Positions 1 through 7,409 of a stretch of DNA of 20,076 nt are shown here, in pieces. Source of the stretch: GWA1-39-11 sp964640435. Its GTDB lineage: Bacteria; Patescibacteriota; Microgenomatia; Levybacterales; GWA1-39-11. Position 1 is the first letter of the stretch. Each line of letters begins with the position of its first letter. Where the stretch lies: assembly GCA_964640435.1 (NCBI GenBank), contig CAZXFJ010000018.1, forward strand, positions 1 to 20,076. The letters run 5' to 3'. Both the position numbers and the translations under genes were made by a program. The notes beneath the pieces are model-generated. The model saw only the letters and a list, made by a program, of their open reading frames with translations, had not been told where the DNA came from and ran no database searches.

Positions 1-2
1 TT

Positions 3-404
3 CTTGAAAAATATGTTGCCGTAACAATCGCTTTCTGGTCATTTACAATCGGTGCTCTAACTTTTCTTCCACTATTTGCTTTTGAGGTTTCACAAACAGG
101 TTTTCTACCAAACCTCACATATCAAGGAGCTATCGGAATAATTTATGGAGCTTTCTTTGCTTCAGCAATGGCATATTATCTTTACTACTACGCACTACGC
201 TACTTAACTGCGGCAGAAGTAAGTGTATTTGTATATATGGATCCTGTTGTAACAGTTATCGTAGCAATTCCTCTTCTTGGAGAAATTCCTGATATAACTT
301 TTGCTATTGGTACAGTATTGGTATTTGGAGGAATAGCTATCGCTGAGGGAAGGCTTCATTGGCATCCATTACAACTACTCAGAAGGGGTTCTGCAGCGAC
401 GTAA
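3..404 (+). CDS. EamA/DMT-family membrane transporter, C-terminal part (5' truncated by window)
   Basis: The reading frame is open from base 3 to a TAA at 402-404, so the gene begins before the window and only its last 133 residues are visible. It is strongly hydrophobic, with about four membrane segments. A short loop reads YYYALRYLTAAEVSVFVYMDP, followed by PVVTVIVAIPLLGE. This matches the second EamA repeat of drug/metabolite transporters (10 TM helices, inner membrane), where the alanine/small-residue helix and the 'P-LLGE' turn are typical. The substrate cannot be told. Its last 26 bases overlap the end of the convergent gene at 379-1584. An ATG at 168 lies inside the domain and is not the start. 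Confidence 0.8.
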   Translation, partial: LEKYVAVTIAFWSFTIGALTFLPLFAFEVSQTGFLPNLTYQGAIGIIYGAFFASAMAYYLYYYALRYLTAAEVSVFVYMDPVVTVIVAIPLLGEIPDITFAIGTVLVFGGIAIAEGRLHWHPLQLLRRGSAAT

Positions 405-1584
405 CTTTATATTTTATAAAGTTTCTCGAAAGAGCCAGTTGCTCTCCTTCAAACCACTCTTTATCGATTTCTCTACCTAACTTAAAATATTGAATCATTT
501 TATCCCTATTTCCATGGGCTTCCTCGACCCTTGCACGGATATATGCCTCTGTTACAACAAGGGAATATGGATTTGAGAACCAATCTTTACCATATGTCTC
601 TGCCAGTTGTTTACCAAAATCTAGGTATCGCATATCCATACCTATGAAACCTTCACCAATAAGTCTTCGTGCAAAATGAAGATGATTTTCGCTCTCAAAC
701 AGATCGGCATTAGGAATTGTATTGAAAACTAAATTTTCAATATCTTTTAAACCAACTCCTCTTGCTGCAAGTGGCTTACTTATCCTTTCAGCCTCTTCTT
801 TTGTTTTCTGCGCCTGCTCCATTTCGTAGGAAATTTTCTTCATAGCCTCTTCTTCACGAATTGCCTGCAATCTCATTTTCTCTAGTGACAATAAAGAAGA
901 GCTATCGCCTTTATCAGCTTTCTCCCGAGCATTAACATACGCCTCAAGAATTAATTGTTCATTAAAGTTTGCAACTACATCATTTTCAGTCAGAATTTCT
1001 TTTGCCTTATTCCAATTATCTAAGTTTGTTCCAAAGATCTTACTCGCAACCAACTTTTTCGCAATTGCGAGGGTTACCCTATCTTCAAGACTTGCTTCTT
1101 TACCCCATCTTGTATTATTAGCTCTGGTTGCAGATCTATTATGGCGCGCTTTCTTGTTTTCTTCAGAAAAATAATAATCAGGAACAGTATAAACAGTTCG
1201 AGATCTTCTATGAATGCTTCTGGTAATTTTGCGCTTATCAATATCGGTCAAATCAGAAATTTCAAATTCTGAGGCAACTCTCAAAAGAAGTGGATAAACA
1301 GAATCAATCCACTCTTTTTCAGTTTGATTTACAGCAACCTCAGGTCTTTTTTTACCAGAAAATAGACCCCGCATATACTCTTTTTCCTCTTCTGTATGTT
1401 TTCTGGGTATATATTTTGCGTCTTCAGAAGATATTTTCTCTCTCTTTTTCAGATTCAAAAGCGCACCGGAAATTTGTCTCCTCGTATACTCTGGGTGCCT
1501 TTCGAAGATCTCTGTTCGACTGACCCCCGCAAGAGCGTCACCCATAATCACATCTTGTATTTGAACTCGCTTCTCTGGACTCAT
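379..1584 (-). CDS. Hypothetical protein, 401 aa, N-terminal HTH-like and central coiled-coil region
   Basis: I do not recognise this family. The first 50 residues (VIMGDALAGVSRTEIFERHP followed by RRQISGALLNLKKRE) look like a helix-turn-helix, of the kind used to read DNA, but this is only a resemblance. Residues about 225-280 are charged and helical, probably a coiled coil. The C-terminal third contains repeated aromatic/charged helices (SNPYSLVVTEAYIRAR, NRDKMIQYFKLGREI) reminiscent of TPR-like helical pairs. There is no signal peptide or membrane segment, so it should be cytoplasmic. The start is set by a promoter whose -10 box ends 8 bases before the ATG. It is divergent from rpmE and overlaps the EamA gene tail to tail by 26 bases. 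Confidence 0.75.
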   Translation of the reverse strand: MSPEKRVQIQDVIMGDALAGVSRTEIFERHPEYTRRQISGALLNLKKREKISSEDAKYIPRKHTEEEKEYMRGLFSGKKRPEVAVNQTEKEWIDSVYPLLLRVASEFEISDLTDIDKRKITRSIHRRSRTVYTVPDYYFSEENKKARHNRSATRANNTRWGKEASLEDRVTLAIAKKLVASKIFGTNLDNWNKAKEILTENDVVANFNEQLILEAYVNAREKADKGDSSSLLSLEKMRLQAIREEEAMKKISYEMEQAQKTKEEAERISKPLAARGVGLKDIENLVFNTIPNADLFESENHLHFARRLIGEGFIGMDMRYLDFGKQLAETYGKDWFSNPYSLVVTEAYIRARVEEAHGNRDKMIQYFKLGREIDKEWFEGEQLALSRNFIKYKVTSLQNPF

Positions 1585-1592
1585 AAGGGGTA

Positions 1593-1621
1593 ATTATACT
1601 ATTTGAGAGAATCAGGTTCAA
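1593..1621 (-). promoter_or_regulatory. Promoter of the 401-aa gene
   Basis: On the minus strand, TTGAAC (1616-1621), a 17-base spacer and a perfect TATAAT (1593-1598). The predicted transcript start falls 1-3 bases before the ATG at 1584, and there is no Shine-Dalgarno, so the mRNA should be essentially leaderless. Confidence 0.7.
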
Positions 1622-1647
1622 ATTTGGTAAAAACATCAATGAATCGC

Positions 1648-1676
1648 TTGCTTCTTGAGCACAAATCCTATATAAT
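1648..1676 (+). promoter_or_regulatory. Promoter of rpmE
   Basis: TTGCTT (1648-1653), a 17-base spacer, then a perfect TATAAT (1671-1676), followed after 7 bases by the rpmE ATG. It is divergent from the promoter at 1593-1621 and also predicts a leaderless mRNA. Confidence 0.7.
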
Positions 1677-1683
1677 TGAACTC

Positions 1684-1986
1684 ATGAAAGCAAGTATTCA
1701 CCCAACATATTTTGATGACGCAAAAGTAGTATGCTCATGTGGCAACTCTTTTACTGTGGGCTCAACAAAGCAAAACATTCACGTAGAACTTTGTTACAAC
1801 TGTCATCCTTTCTATACAGGTCAGGCTCGTTTCGTTGATACAGCTTCAAGAATTGAGAAATTTAAGCTTAAGCAACAAACAGCAACTGAGAATTATGCTG
1901 CTAAAAAGAAAAAGCAGGATGAAAAGAAACAAGCAGAACAACAACCTCAAACTCTTCGCGAGATGCTTCAAGCACTCAAACGTTAA
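1684..1986 (+). CDS. rpmE: 50S ribosomal protein L31 (bL31, zinc-binding type) with C-terminal extension
   Basis: L31 is a component of the large ribosomal subunit near the central protuberance, where it bridges to the small subunit. The start MKASIHPTYFDDAKVVCSCG matches the family N-terminus. Four cysteines (C17, C19, C37, C40) make the zinc site of the C+ type, and CHPFYTGQARFVDTASRIEKF is the family signature. The open frame extends upstream to 1603, but the family alignment and the -10 box at 1671-1676 fix the ATG at 1684, giving 100 residues. The family is usually about 70 residues; the last 30 here are a lysine/glutamine-rich tail ending LREMLQALKR. It is followed by a terminator, then prfA. 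Confidence 0.95.
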   Translation: MKASIHPTYFDDAKVVCSCGNSFTVGSTKQNIHVELCYNCHPFYTGQARFVDTASRIEKFKLKQQTATENYAAKKKKQDEKKQAEQQPQTLREMLQALKR

Positions 1987-1992
1987 CATACG

Positions 1993-2022
1993 CACGTGGC
2001 ACAGCCGTGGCACGTGGTTTTT
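1993..2022 (+). terminator. Intrinsic terminator after rpmE
   Basis: CACGTG (1993-1998) pairs with CACGTG (2011-2016), and an inner CAC/GTG stem is separated from it by a single G-G mismatch, closing an AGCC loop. The stem is followed by a T5 run (2018-2022). It lies 7 bases after the rpmE stop, and its last T is the first base of the prfA -35 box. Confidence 0.8.
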
Positions 2023-2050
2023 CTACATGCCATAAGCTTTCTGCTAAAAT
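2022..2050 (+). promoter_or_regulatory. Promoter of prfA
   Basis: TCTACA (2022-2027), a 17-base spacer, TAAAAT (2045-2050), then 6 bases to the prfA ATG. The transcript would start at or next to the A of the start codon. The promoter begins in the T-run of the rpmE terminator. Confidence 0.6.
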
Positions 2051-2056
2051 CACCTT

Positions 2057-2971
2057 ATGGATAACAATAACTACATCGAAGACCAAATCAAGATTCTTGA
2101 CGCTCGCATAAAGGAAACAGAAACCCTTCTCTCAGATCCTGAAATGGGTCCTTTGGCTCAGGCGGAAATTGACGATCTTAAAAAACAAAAGGAAGCCTTG
2201 CAAAATGCTGATAGTGGCGCTTCTTTTGATGCAAGTGCTGAGCAAAAACCTGGAGACACGCTCTCCTACCGTAATGTTATTCTCGAAGTAAAAGGAGCTG
2301 CTGGTGGAGATGAAGCAAAAATTTGGGCAACTGAGCTTTTGAGAATGTATAAACGTTATGCAGAAATTAAACGTCTTCCAATTGAACCCATGGACGAAAC
2401 AGCTTTTAAAATTAAGAGTAGAAACGCATTTGGAGTTTTCAAATATGAAGCAGGTGTTCACCGCGTTCAGCGGATTCCTGAAACAGAAAAGCGTGGACGC
2501 GTTCATACATCAACTGCAGTTGTATCTGCTCTTCCTGAACTTGAAGATATCGATTTACACATTTCTCCTGACGACATTGAGTTTGAGGCATATCGTGCAG
2601 GAGGACATGGAGGACAAAACGTTAATAAAGTTTCAACAGCAGTCCGTCTTAAACATATTCCTACAGGAATTGTTGTAACATGCCAAACAGAACGTCAGCA
2701 ACATCAAAATCGGGAAAATGCTATGAAGCTTTTACGTGCAAAGCTTTGGGAAGCAGAAATTGAAAAACGCAACGAAATGATGGGTGAACTTAAGCTTACT
2801 CAGGTAGGAAAAGGGATGAGAGCTGAAAAAATTAGAACATATAATTTTCCTCAAGATCGTGTAACAGATCACCGTATAGGTCAGTCATACCACAACCTCC
2901 CAGCAGTTATGGATGGAGATATAGAAAAAATATTGGTAGATCTTCGAGAAGCAGAAAAATCTGAAGAATAA
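2057..2971 (+). CDS. prfA: Peptide chain release factor 1 (N-terminally shortened)
   Basis: RF1 recognises UAA and UAG in the ribosomal A site and triggers hydrolysis of peptidyl-tRNA. The codon-recognition tripeptide is P-E-T at residues 141-143 (HRVQRIPETEKRGR), the RF1-type P-x-T rather than the RF2 SPF. The catalytic GGQ is at residues 185-187 within RAGGHGGQNVNKVSTAVR; the residue before GGQ is His where most factors have Ala. RTYNFPQDRVTDHRI closes the core. Length is 304 residues against about 360 usual: by remembered comparison with E. coli RF1, about 60 residues of the N-terminal helical domain (the RF3-facing domain) are absent. The start is supported by the -10 box at 2045-2050. 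A coupled gene follows after one base. Confidence 0.93.
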   Translation: MDNNNYIEDQIKILDARIKETETLLSDPEMGPLAQAEIDDLKKQKEALQNADSGASFDASAEQKPGDTLSYRNVILEVKGAAGGDEAKIWATELLRMYKRYAEIKRLPIEPMDETAFKIKSRNAFGVFKYEAGVHRVQRIPETEKRGRVHTSTAVVSALPELEDIDLHISPDDIEFEAYRAGGHGGQNVNKVSTAVRLKHIPTGIVVTCQTERQQHQNRENAMKLLRAKLWEAEIEKRNEMMGELKLTQVGKGMRAEKIRTYNFPQDRVTDHRIGQSYHNLPAVMDGDIEKILVDLREAEKSEE

Positions 2972-2972
2972 T

Positions 2973-3443
2973 ATGGCCGTTTCTGAAAGATTTAGCTCAC
3001 TGCCTGATAATTCTTTATCTATTATAGGAACTACAAATAGACGACTTTCTGACGCATATGAACTTGGACACTTTGATTTTGGAAAAGTAGGTGGAACAGA
3101 ATTTCTGCAAGCAAAATACACGAGTATTTATCGTTTGGTTAACAACCAATACCCCGAATCAGACATCATGACTGTTCATACTGTAGCCAGAAACCTAGCT
3201 ACAATGAATGCATATAATCCATTCTTAATTCTTACATTAAGTCCTCAAGTTAAAAGAGATTACGTTGGCAGATCTATTACGCTACCAATTTCTATGGACA
3301 GAGTTATTTTTTCACTTGACGTAAGTGATATGCCACTCAAAGTTGTCATTAAAGAAACCGTAAATCTAATGGAGGATAATGTAGGAAAGATTGAAATGAT
3401 GATTAAACGTTTTGGAGTACCTCAACAACCTCGTCAAGCGTAA
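2973..3443 (+). CDS. Hypothetical protein coupled to prfA, 156 aa
   Basis: I do not recognise this protein. It is cytoplasmic by composition, of mixed alpha/beta character, with a strand-rich centre (NPFLILTLSPQVKRDYVGRS) and a long C-terminal helix (VVIKETVNLMEDNVGKIEMM). The ATG follows the prfA stop in the arrangement TAATATG, one base apart, so it should be translated by ribosomes finishing prfA and expressed with it. Its last 41 bases overlap the 3' end of the convergent phosphoesterase gene. A role tied to translation termination is suggested only by position. Confidence 0.8.
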   Translation: MAVSERFSSLPDNSLSIIGTTNRRLSDAYELGHFDFGKVGGTEFLQAKYTSIYRLVNNQYPESDIMTVHTVARNLATMNAYNPFLILTLSPQVKRDYVGRSITLPISMDRVIFSLDVSDMPLKVVIKETVNLMEDNVGKIEMMIKRFGVPQQPRQA

Positions 3444-4347
3444 GTTTTGATCCCTTCATTGTAGGGTTTTTAGAACTACCATTAAGCAGCATTCTCTTGG
3501 AAATATGCAGAAACCATGATGCTTCAGGATCCATTTTCTTAAGTCTTTCATAAACGGGAGTAAAATCTACATCAATACTCTCAAAGCTTTCAGAAGCAAC
3601 AATTGGCTCATCATCTGTGTTTTTTCGCTTAGCGGGTCTTGCTTTTATTCTTACGTTTCCAGTATCAGGATCCTTTCGAACAGTAATAACATTTCCCATC
3701 ATCTGTCCAAGTTTAAGTACTGTGTCATTTTGTGTTTCAATAGCAAGTCCCTTACCCCATTTTGTATCGAATCTTATTCCCTTATCTTTAATTTCACGTT
3801 CTGCATGAACTCTATTTTCAAAGAAATGAAATGCTGCATCAAGAGAATCCATACCAAAATTCATAACTGATGTGTCATCTTTTGGATATAAAAGTTTTAT
3901 TCCTTGAATTAAACCAACTATAGAAAAATCATATACATCTGCCATTGGATTTACCCAGAAGACTTCCTGAAAATGATCATCATCTACTGCATAATTAACA
4001 ATTCTTTTTAAAGCTTCTACTTTATTTTCGTTTTTCTGAAGTGCTTCATTATTTTTGAGCGCATAATCAAAAGCAAGAGAGGTTGAACAAACATTATCAC
4101 TTGCGATTTGATGATGGTCTAGCGAATCCATTCCTGTGTCAACATGAATAATATCTGCTACATCGTCGTCTCCGAGCTCGATCCGCTCAATTATTTCACC
4201 TTTTTTAATATATTTTCCTGCAAGTTTTTCACCAGCAGGAACAAATCTTATTTCAGCATTCTCCCATCCGGGTAAAAACCTTTTTATCATCCAGGAAGAT
4301 GCAACTGCATCCAGATCTGAAGCTTTATGTGTGACAATTATTTTCAT
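3403..4347 (-). CDS. DHH/MYG1-like phosphoesterase family protein, 314 aa
   Basis: The N-terminus MKIIVTHKASDLDAVASSWM carries a His-x3-D-x-D metal motif, IIHVDTGMDSLDHHQ supplies the Asp and the DHH triad, and VDDDHFQEVF adds a further Asp cluster. This is the order of metal ligands in DHH-type phosphoesterases and in MYG1-like exonucleases. The C-terminal SWFLHISKRMLLNGSSKNP also recalls the MYG1 C-terminus. The likely reaction is metal-dependent hydrolysis of a phosphodiester in RNA, DNA or a nucleotide; the substrate is unknown. The open frame runs up to 4389, but the family start and the promoter at 4360-4389 favour the ATG at 4347. It is divergent from the tail-anchored protein. Confidence 0.72.
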   Translation of the reverse strand: MKIIVTHKASDLDAVASSWMIKRFLPGWENAEIRFVPAGEKLAGKYIKKGEIIERIELGDDDVADIIHVDTGMDSLDHHQIASDNVCSTSLAFDYALKNNEALQKNENKVEALKRIVNYAVDDDHFQEVFWVNPMADVYDFSIVGLIQGIKLLYPKDDTSVMNFGMDSLDAAFHFFENRVHAEREIKDKGIRFDTKWGKGLAIETQNDTVLKLGQMMGNVITVRKDPDTGNVRIKARPAKRKNTDDEPIVASESFESIDVDFTPVYERLKKMDPEASWFLHISKRMLLNGSSKNPTMKGSKLTLDEVVEVLQNV

Positions 4348-4359
4348 AGTGTATTGTTT

Positions 4360-4389
4360 ATTATAAATGGCAGATTGGGAAGTATACAA
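4360..4389 (-). promoter_or_regulatory. Promoter of the DHH-like gene
   Basis: TTGTAT (4384-4389), an 18-base spacer and TATAAT (4360-4365) on the minus strand. The predicted transcript start is about 5 bases ahead of the ATG at 4347. It lies back to back with the promoter at 4403-4432. Confidence 0.6.
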
Positions 4390-4402
4390 GTTTTTGAACG
4401 TA

Positions 4403-4432
4403 TTGACAATAGCAGCATTTTATTCCTATGAT
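4403..4432 (+). promoter_or_regulatory. Promoter of the tail-anchored protein gene
   Basis: A perfect TTGACA (4403-4408), an 18-base spacer, TATGAT (4427-4432), then 9 bases to the ATG at 4442. No Shine-Dalgarno is present and the leader would be 2-3 bases. Confidence 0.7.
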
Positions 4433-4441
4433 TAAAGAACT

Positions 4442-4867
4442 ATGGATTCAAAGAAGCAGAATTTAACTCCTGAATTAAAACAAATCTATGACAGAGTTAT
4501 GAATACTCAAGTTGAGGCAAAACCTGCAACAGGAACAGCACCTACTCCACAAACCCCTCCTCCACCCGCTGCTGCTCCCATTACCACAACTCCACCATTA
4601 AATACTGCTACAACAACGCCAGAAGCTCCAAAATCAGCTATGAAAATTACACCGCCTGCTGGCGGTGTTCAAGCACCGGGCGCAGCAACAATGAACACTG
4701 ACAAACCATTTGTTTTTTCAGGAAATAAAGTAACTACTCCGCAAGGAACAACAAGTGTAAAAGTTGAAGGCTCAAAAGGCGTATCTGGAGTCGTTATTGC
4801 TGGTCTTGTTGTCGTTTTACTTGTTGTTTGGGGAGTATTTTGGGCAAAACTTTTAGGACTATTTTAA
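4442..4867 (+). CDS. Proline/threonine-rich tail-anchored membrane protein, 141 aa
   Basis: I do not recognise a family. Residues 1-20 are charged and probably helical (LTPELKQIYDRVMN). Residues 30-75 are a disordered proline/threonine/alanine linker. The last 30 residues hold one membrane helix (VVIAGLVVVLLVVWGVFW) ending AKLLGLF at the C-terminus. There is no signal peptide, so the expected topology is N-terminus in the cytoplasm with a C-terminal anchor. Its TAA stop overlaps the stop of the convergent gene at 4864-5364 by three bases or so, because TTAA reads as a stop on both strands. The function is unknown. Confidence 0.75.
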   Translation: MDSKKQNLTPELKQIYDRVMNTQVEAKPATGTAPTPQTPPPPAAAPITTTPPLNTATTTPEAPKSAMKITPPAGGVQAPGAATMNTDKPFVFSGNKVTTPQGTTSVKVEGSKGVSGVVIAGLVVVLLVVWGVFWAKLLGLF

Positions 4868-5364
4868 ATTTCGTCCTCCCATTGGGTAAAATAATCTTCT
4901 TTCGCTTCAGATAATTCATAATCAAATGGCAATTGACCACCAGTCATAAGCTGGGCTTCTAAAACTGCTGCCGATCTTTCTCTTATTATTCTGCGGGTTA
5001 AGCTTTGCACATTAAATGGATTAAAAGCACCACCTGTAGCCAAATCTAGGCCTAGTAAATTATATAAGGTCTCTTTCTCAAGCTTAGAATGATCTATTCC
5101 TATATCTAAAGCTTCCTGAATTGGTCGTTGAAGAAGTTGTCGTGTGGATGGACGCAACATAGTTCTATCAAGTAATGATTCAACTTCTTGTCTTAATTGA
5201 TGCTGAAGCTTCTCATCATGAGGTCGATGCGGAGCTACAACAAGCTCCATGAAGCCACCAAATGTACCTTGGGTATTTACTCTGGCAGGAAACCTACCTA
5301 AAACCATTTTTAAGTCCTGCTGTAATTCTTCCGAAGTTCTTTCTCTAGGTTCAATTTCCGACAT
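4864..5364 (-). CDS. Hypothetical protein, 166 aa
   Basis: I do not recognise this family. It is a soluble, predominantly helical protein with an acidic C-terminus (LSEAKEDYFTQWEDEI) and arginine-rich segments (TMLRPSTRQLLQRP, RRIIRERSAAVLE). It has no cysteines, membrane segment or signal peptide. The start codon lies 6 bases from a perfect TATAAT, so the mRNA is probably leaderless. It sits downstream of proS on the same strand but has its own promoter, whose -35 box overlaps the proS stop codon. Confidence 0.7.
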   Translation of the reverse strand: MSEIEPRERTSEELQQDLKMVLGRFPARVNTQGTFGGFMELVVAPHRPHDEKLQHQLRQEVESLLDRTMLRPSTRQLLQRPIQEALDIGIDHSKLEKETLYNLLGLDLATGGAFNPFNVQSLTRRIIRERSAAVLEAQLMTGGQLPFDYELSEAKEDYFTQWEDEI

Positions 5365-5370
5365 TTGGTT

Positions 5371-5398
5371 ATTATAGGATTTTTTATGCCAAAATCAA
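5371..5398 (-). promoter_or_regulatory. Promoter of the 166-aa gene
   Basis: TTGATT (5393-5398), a 16-base spacer and TATAAT (5371-5376) on the minus strand, ending 6 bases before the ATG at 5364. The -35 box contains the TGA stop of proS. Confidence 0.65.
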
Positions 5399-6603
5399 GC
5401 GAGGGCGTCAAGGAAACTTTCAAAAGTAGATAATTTACTCTCTGTTTCATTTCTTTTCTTAATTTCAATCTGTCCTTCACCTAGCTTTTCAGATACAACA
5501 AGTCTTGTTGGAATACCTATTAAATCAGCATCTGCGAACTTTTCTCCTGGTGAAACATCTCGATCATCCCACAAAACCTCATATTTAGCATTCTGAAGGG
5601 TTTGGTAAACTTTCTCAGCATACTCCACGTTCCCTATATTTACCAAGTGAATTTTGAATGGTGCAACAACTTCTGGCCAAATAATACCGCGCTCATCGTG
5701 GAATAACTCTACAAGAACTCCCATTAGTCTTGTGAGGCCAATTCCATAGCTTCCAAACCAAGCAGGTTTCTTGCCTCCTTCTTTATCAGCAAAAGATACA
5801 CCCATTTTCTCTGAATATACTGTTCCGAAACGGAAGATGTTTCCAACCTCAATTGCTTGAGAAGATTTAACATCAGGGTCATTTAACTCTTCTTCTGTCA
5901 TAATTTCTTTATTCTTCCAAAACTCCCAACCATCTTTGTAATAGATTGTATCTTCTCCACTTTCGGCCAATACTTGAAACTCGTGTGTATGAGATTCTGT
6001 AAATACTCCACCTGCTGCTTCTACAACTTTTGCATCAAGCCCAAGTCTCTCAAATATACGAAGATATGCATCTTTTACTTCCCAGTAGTATCGATCTAAA
6101 TCTTCTTGATTAACATGCGCACTATACAGGTCTTTCATTAAAAATTCACGACCTCGCAAAATTCCAGATTTTGCTCGAAGTTCAGCGCGGAATTTTGTTG
6201 AGAAATGGTAAAGTTTTACAGGAAAATCACGGTAGGTTGAAATGTGTTTTCGAATAAGATCTAGAAGTATTTCTTCGTGAGTAAAAGACAGCGCATATTC
6301 TTTTTTATCTTTTTCAAACTGATACATAACTTCGCGCGCGGTATCCCACCGCCCTGTTTCATTCCATATTTCTTTAGGATGCAAAAGTGGCATAAGCACT
6401 TCTTCTGCTCCTGTTGAGTTCATTTCCTCGCGAATTATTTGCTCTATTTTTCTTTCAACTAATCGACCTAAAGGTAAAAGCGTATAGGAACCAGCCATTA
6501 ATTTGTCTATAAAGCCACCACGAAGTAGATATACGGCATTTATTGCAACTTCATCTTTTGGGGCGTCTTTAATGGTCTTTGGGAAAAGCCTCGAATAGCG
6601 CAT
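5395..6603 (-). CDS. proS: Prolyl-tRNA synthetase, short form without insertion domain
   Basis: This class II synthetase charges tRNA-Pro with proline. Class II motif 2 is at about residues 138-158 (FRAELRAKSGILRGREFLMK) and motif 3 at about 284-300 (GSYGIGLTRLMGVLVE). The proline pocket THEE is at 108-111. The C-terminal anticodon-binding domain spans about 310-402 (KIHLVNIGN, WDDRDVSPGEKFADADLIGI). Only about 65 residues separate motif 2 from the region before motif 3, so the roughly 180-residue editing insertion of typical bacterial ProS (about 570 residues) is absent. The stop is TGA. The start is supported by TAAACT 6 bases upstream. Confidence 0.93.
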   Translation of the reverse strand: MRYSRLFPKTIKDAPKDEVAINAVYLLRGGFIDKLMAGSYTLLPLGRLVERKIEQIIREEMNSTGAEEVLMPLLHPKEIWNETGRWDTAREVMYQFEKDKKEYALSFTHEEILLDLIRKHISTYRDFPVKLYHFSTKFRAELRAKSGILRGREFLMKDLYSAHVNQEDLDRYYWEVKDAYLRIFERLGLDAKVVEAAGGVFTESHTHEFQVLAESGEDTIYYKDGWEFWKNKEIMTEEELNDPDVKSSQAIEVGNIFRFGTVYSEKMGVSFADKEGGKKPAWFGSYGIGLTRLMGVLVELFHDERGIIWPEVVAPFKIHLVNIGNVEYAEKVYQTLQNAKYEVLWDDRDVSPGEKFADADLIGIPTRLVVSEKLGEGQIEIKKRNETESKLSTFESFLDALA

Positions 6604-6609
6604 GAGACG

Positions 6610-6638
6610 AGTTTATCATCATTCGTATCTGATGACAA
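6610..6638 (-). promoter_or_regulatory. Promoter of proS
   Basis: TTGTCA (6633-6638), a 17-base spacer and TAAACT (6610-6615) on the minus strand, then 6 bases to the ATG at 6603. The -10 box is only a moderate match, but the geometry repeats that of other genes in the window. Confidence 0.5.
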
Positions 6639-6646
6639 TACGCTCG

Positions 6647-7408
6647 TTATGCTGCAATCATTTGCTCAAGTGGAGTCTTATCTTTATCTTCTTTCTCTCT
6701 CTCCTCCATCTCGTGAACCGCTTTTTCCCCACCCATCATGTATGTTAATATTTGAGCCCACATCTTAAGCATTACTTCAAGAGTTGATTTTTTATCTTTA
6801 TCCTCTTCCTCATCAATTAACTCTTGAAGTCTTTGAGCAAGTTCTATAGCAGTCATAACGGCTTTATGGTTCATCTCAGTCATTTCAGCCATCTTCTTCA
6901 TAATCTCTTCGTTATTCGCTGCCATAACCTCAACCCTTTGCTGCAAACTCCTGATTTGAACCATGAGATCTGAGTTTGGAACAGCTTCTTTATTTTTCTT
7001 TGTGTCATCTTCTGGTTTTTTTAAACTTTCTTCAATACGACGGTTTATCTCATCGACGCGCTTATCCATCCGGCTTTTTGACTCATTTCTTGCTAACTGC
7101 TCCTGCTCTTCTTCTTTTGAACGAGCAAGTTCTTCAAATGCAGCGTCAACTCCATCTTTTTTTGCTTTTTCAGCTAAACGCTCAGCAAAAATCACAACTG
7201 CAGGTCGACTAACTTCACGACTTATATTCTTATCTTCTTTTACAGCTTCTGTTTTTTTAGGTTTCTCAGGGACTGAAACTTCTTTTACATTTTCAGGTGC
7301 TTCTTCTTGCACCATTTTTTTGTTTGTCTCTGAAAATCCTGCTTGCCCTCTAGCAACTTGCACAGATACATTGGGTTTCATTGTTATTCCACCATTTGTT
7401 GTTTCCAT
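6647..7408 (-). CDS. Hypothetical coiled-coil protein, 253 aa, last gene of a three-gene operon
   Basis: I do not recognise the family. A basic/hydrophilic N-terminus (MKPNVSVQVARGQAGF, about residue 10 on) precedes a conserved-looking helix (VIFAERLAEKAKKDGVDAAF). Long glutamate/lysine-rich heptad regions follow at about residues 100-205, then a short hydrophobic helix (TLEVMLKMWAQILTYMMGG) and an acidic tail. It is probably cytoplasmic and oligomeric. The open frame could begin at a GTG (7421-7423), but that GTG is part of the AGGAGGTG Shine-Dalgarno. The ATG at 7408, one base after the upstream stop (TAATATG), is therefore the start. Confidence 0.72.
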   Translation of the reverse strand: METTNGGITMKPNVSVQVARGQAGFSETNKKMVQEEAPENVKEVSVPEKPKKTEAVKEDKNISREVSRPAVVIFAERLAEKAKKDGVDAAFEELARSKEEEQEQLARNESKSRMDKRVDEINRRIEESLKKPEDDTKKNKEAVPNSDLMVQIRSLQQRVEVMAANNEEIMKKMAEMTEMNHKAVMTAIELAQRLQELIDEEEDKDKKSTLEVMLKMWAQILTYMMGGEKAVHEMEEREKEDKDKTPLEQMIAA

Positions 7409-7409
7409 A

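Noticed and set aside
2057..2971. Recoded UGA (as in some CPR lineages)
   Set aside because: proS and the 73-aa element gene end naturally at TGA, and the long reading frames are intact with the standard code.
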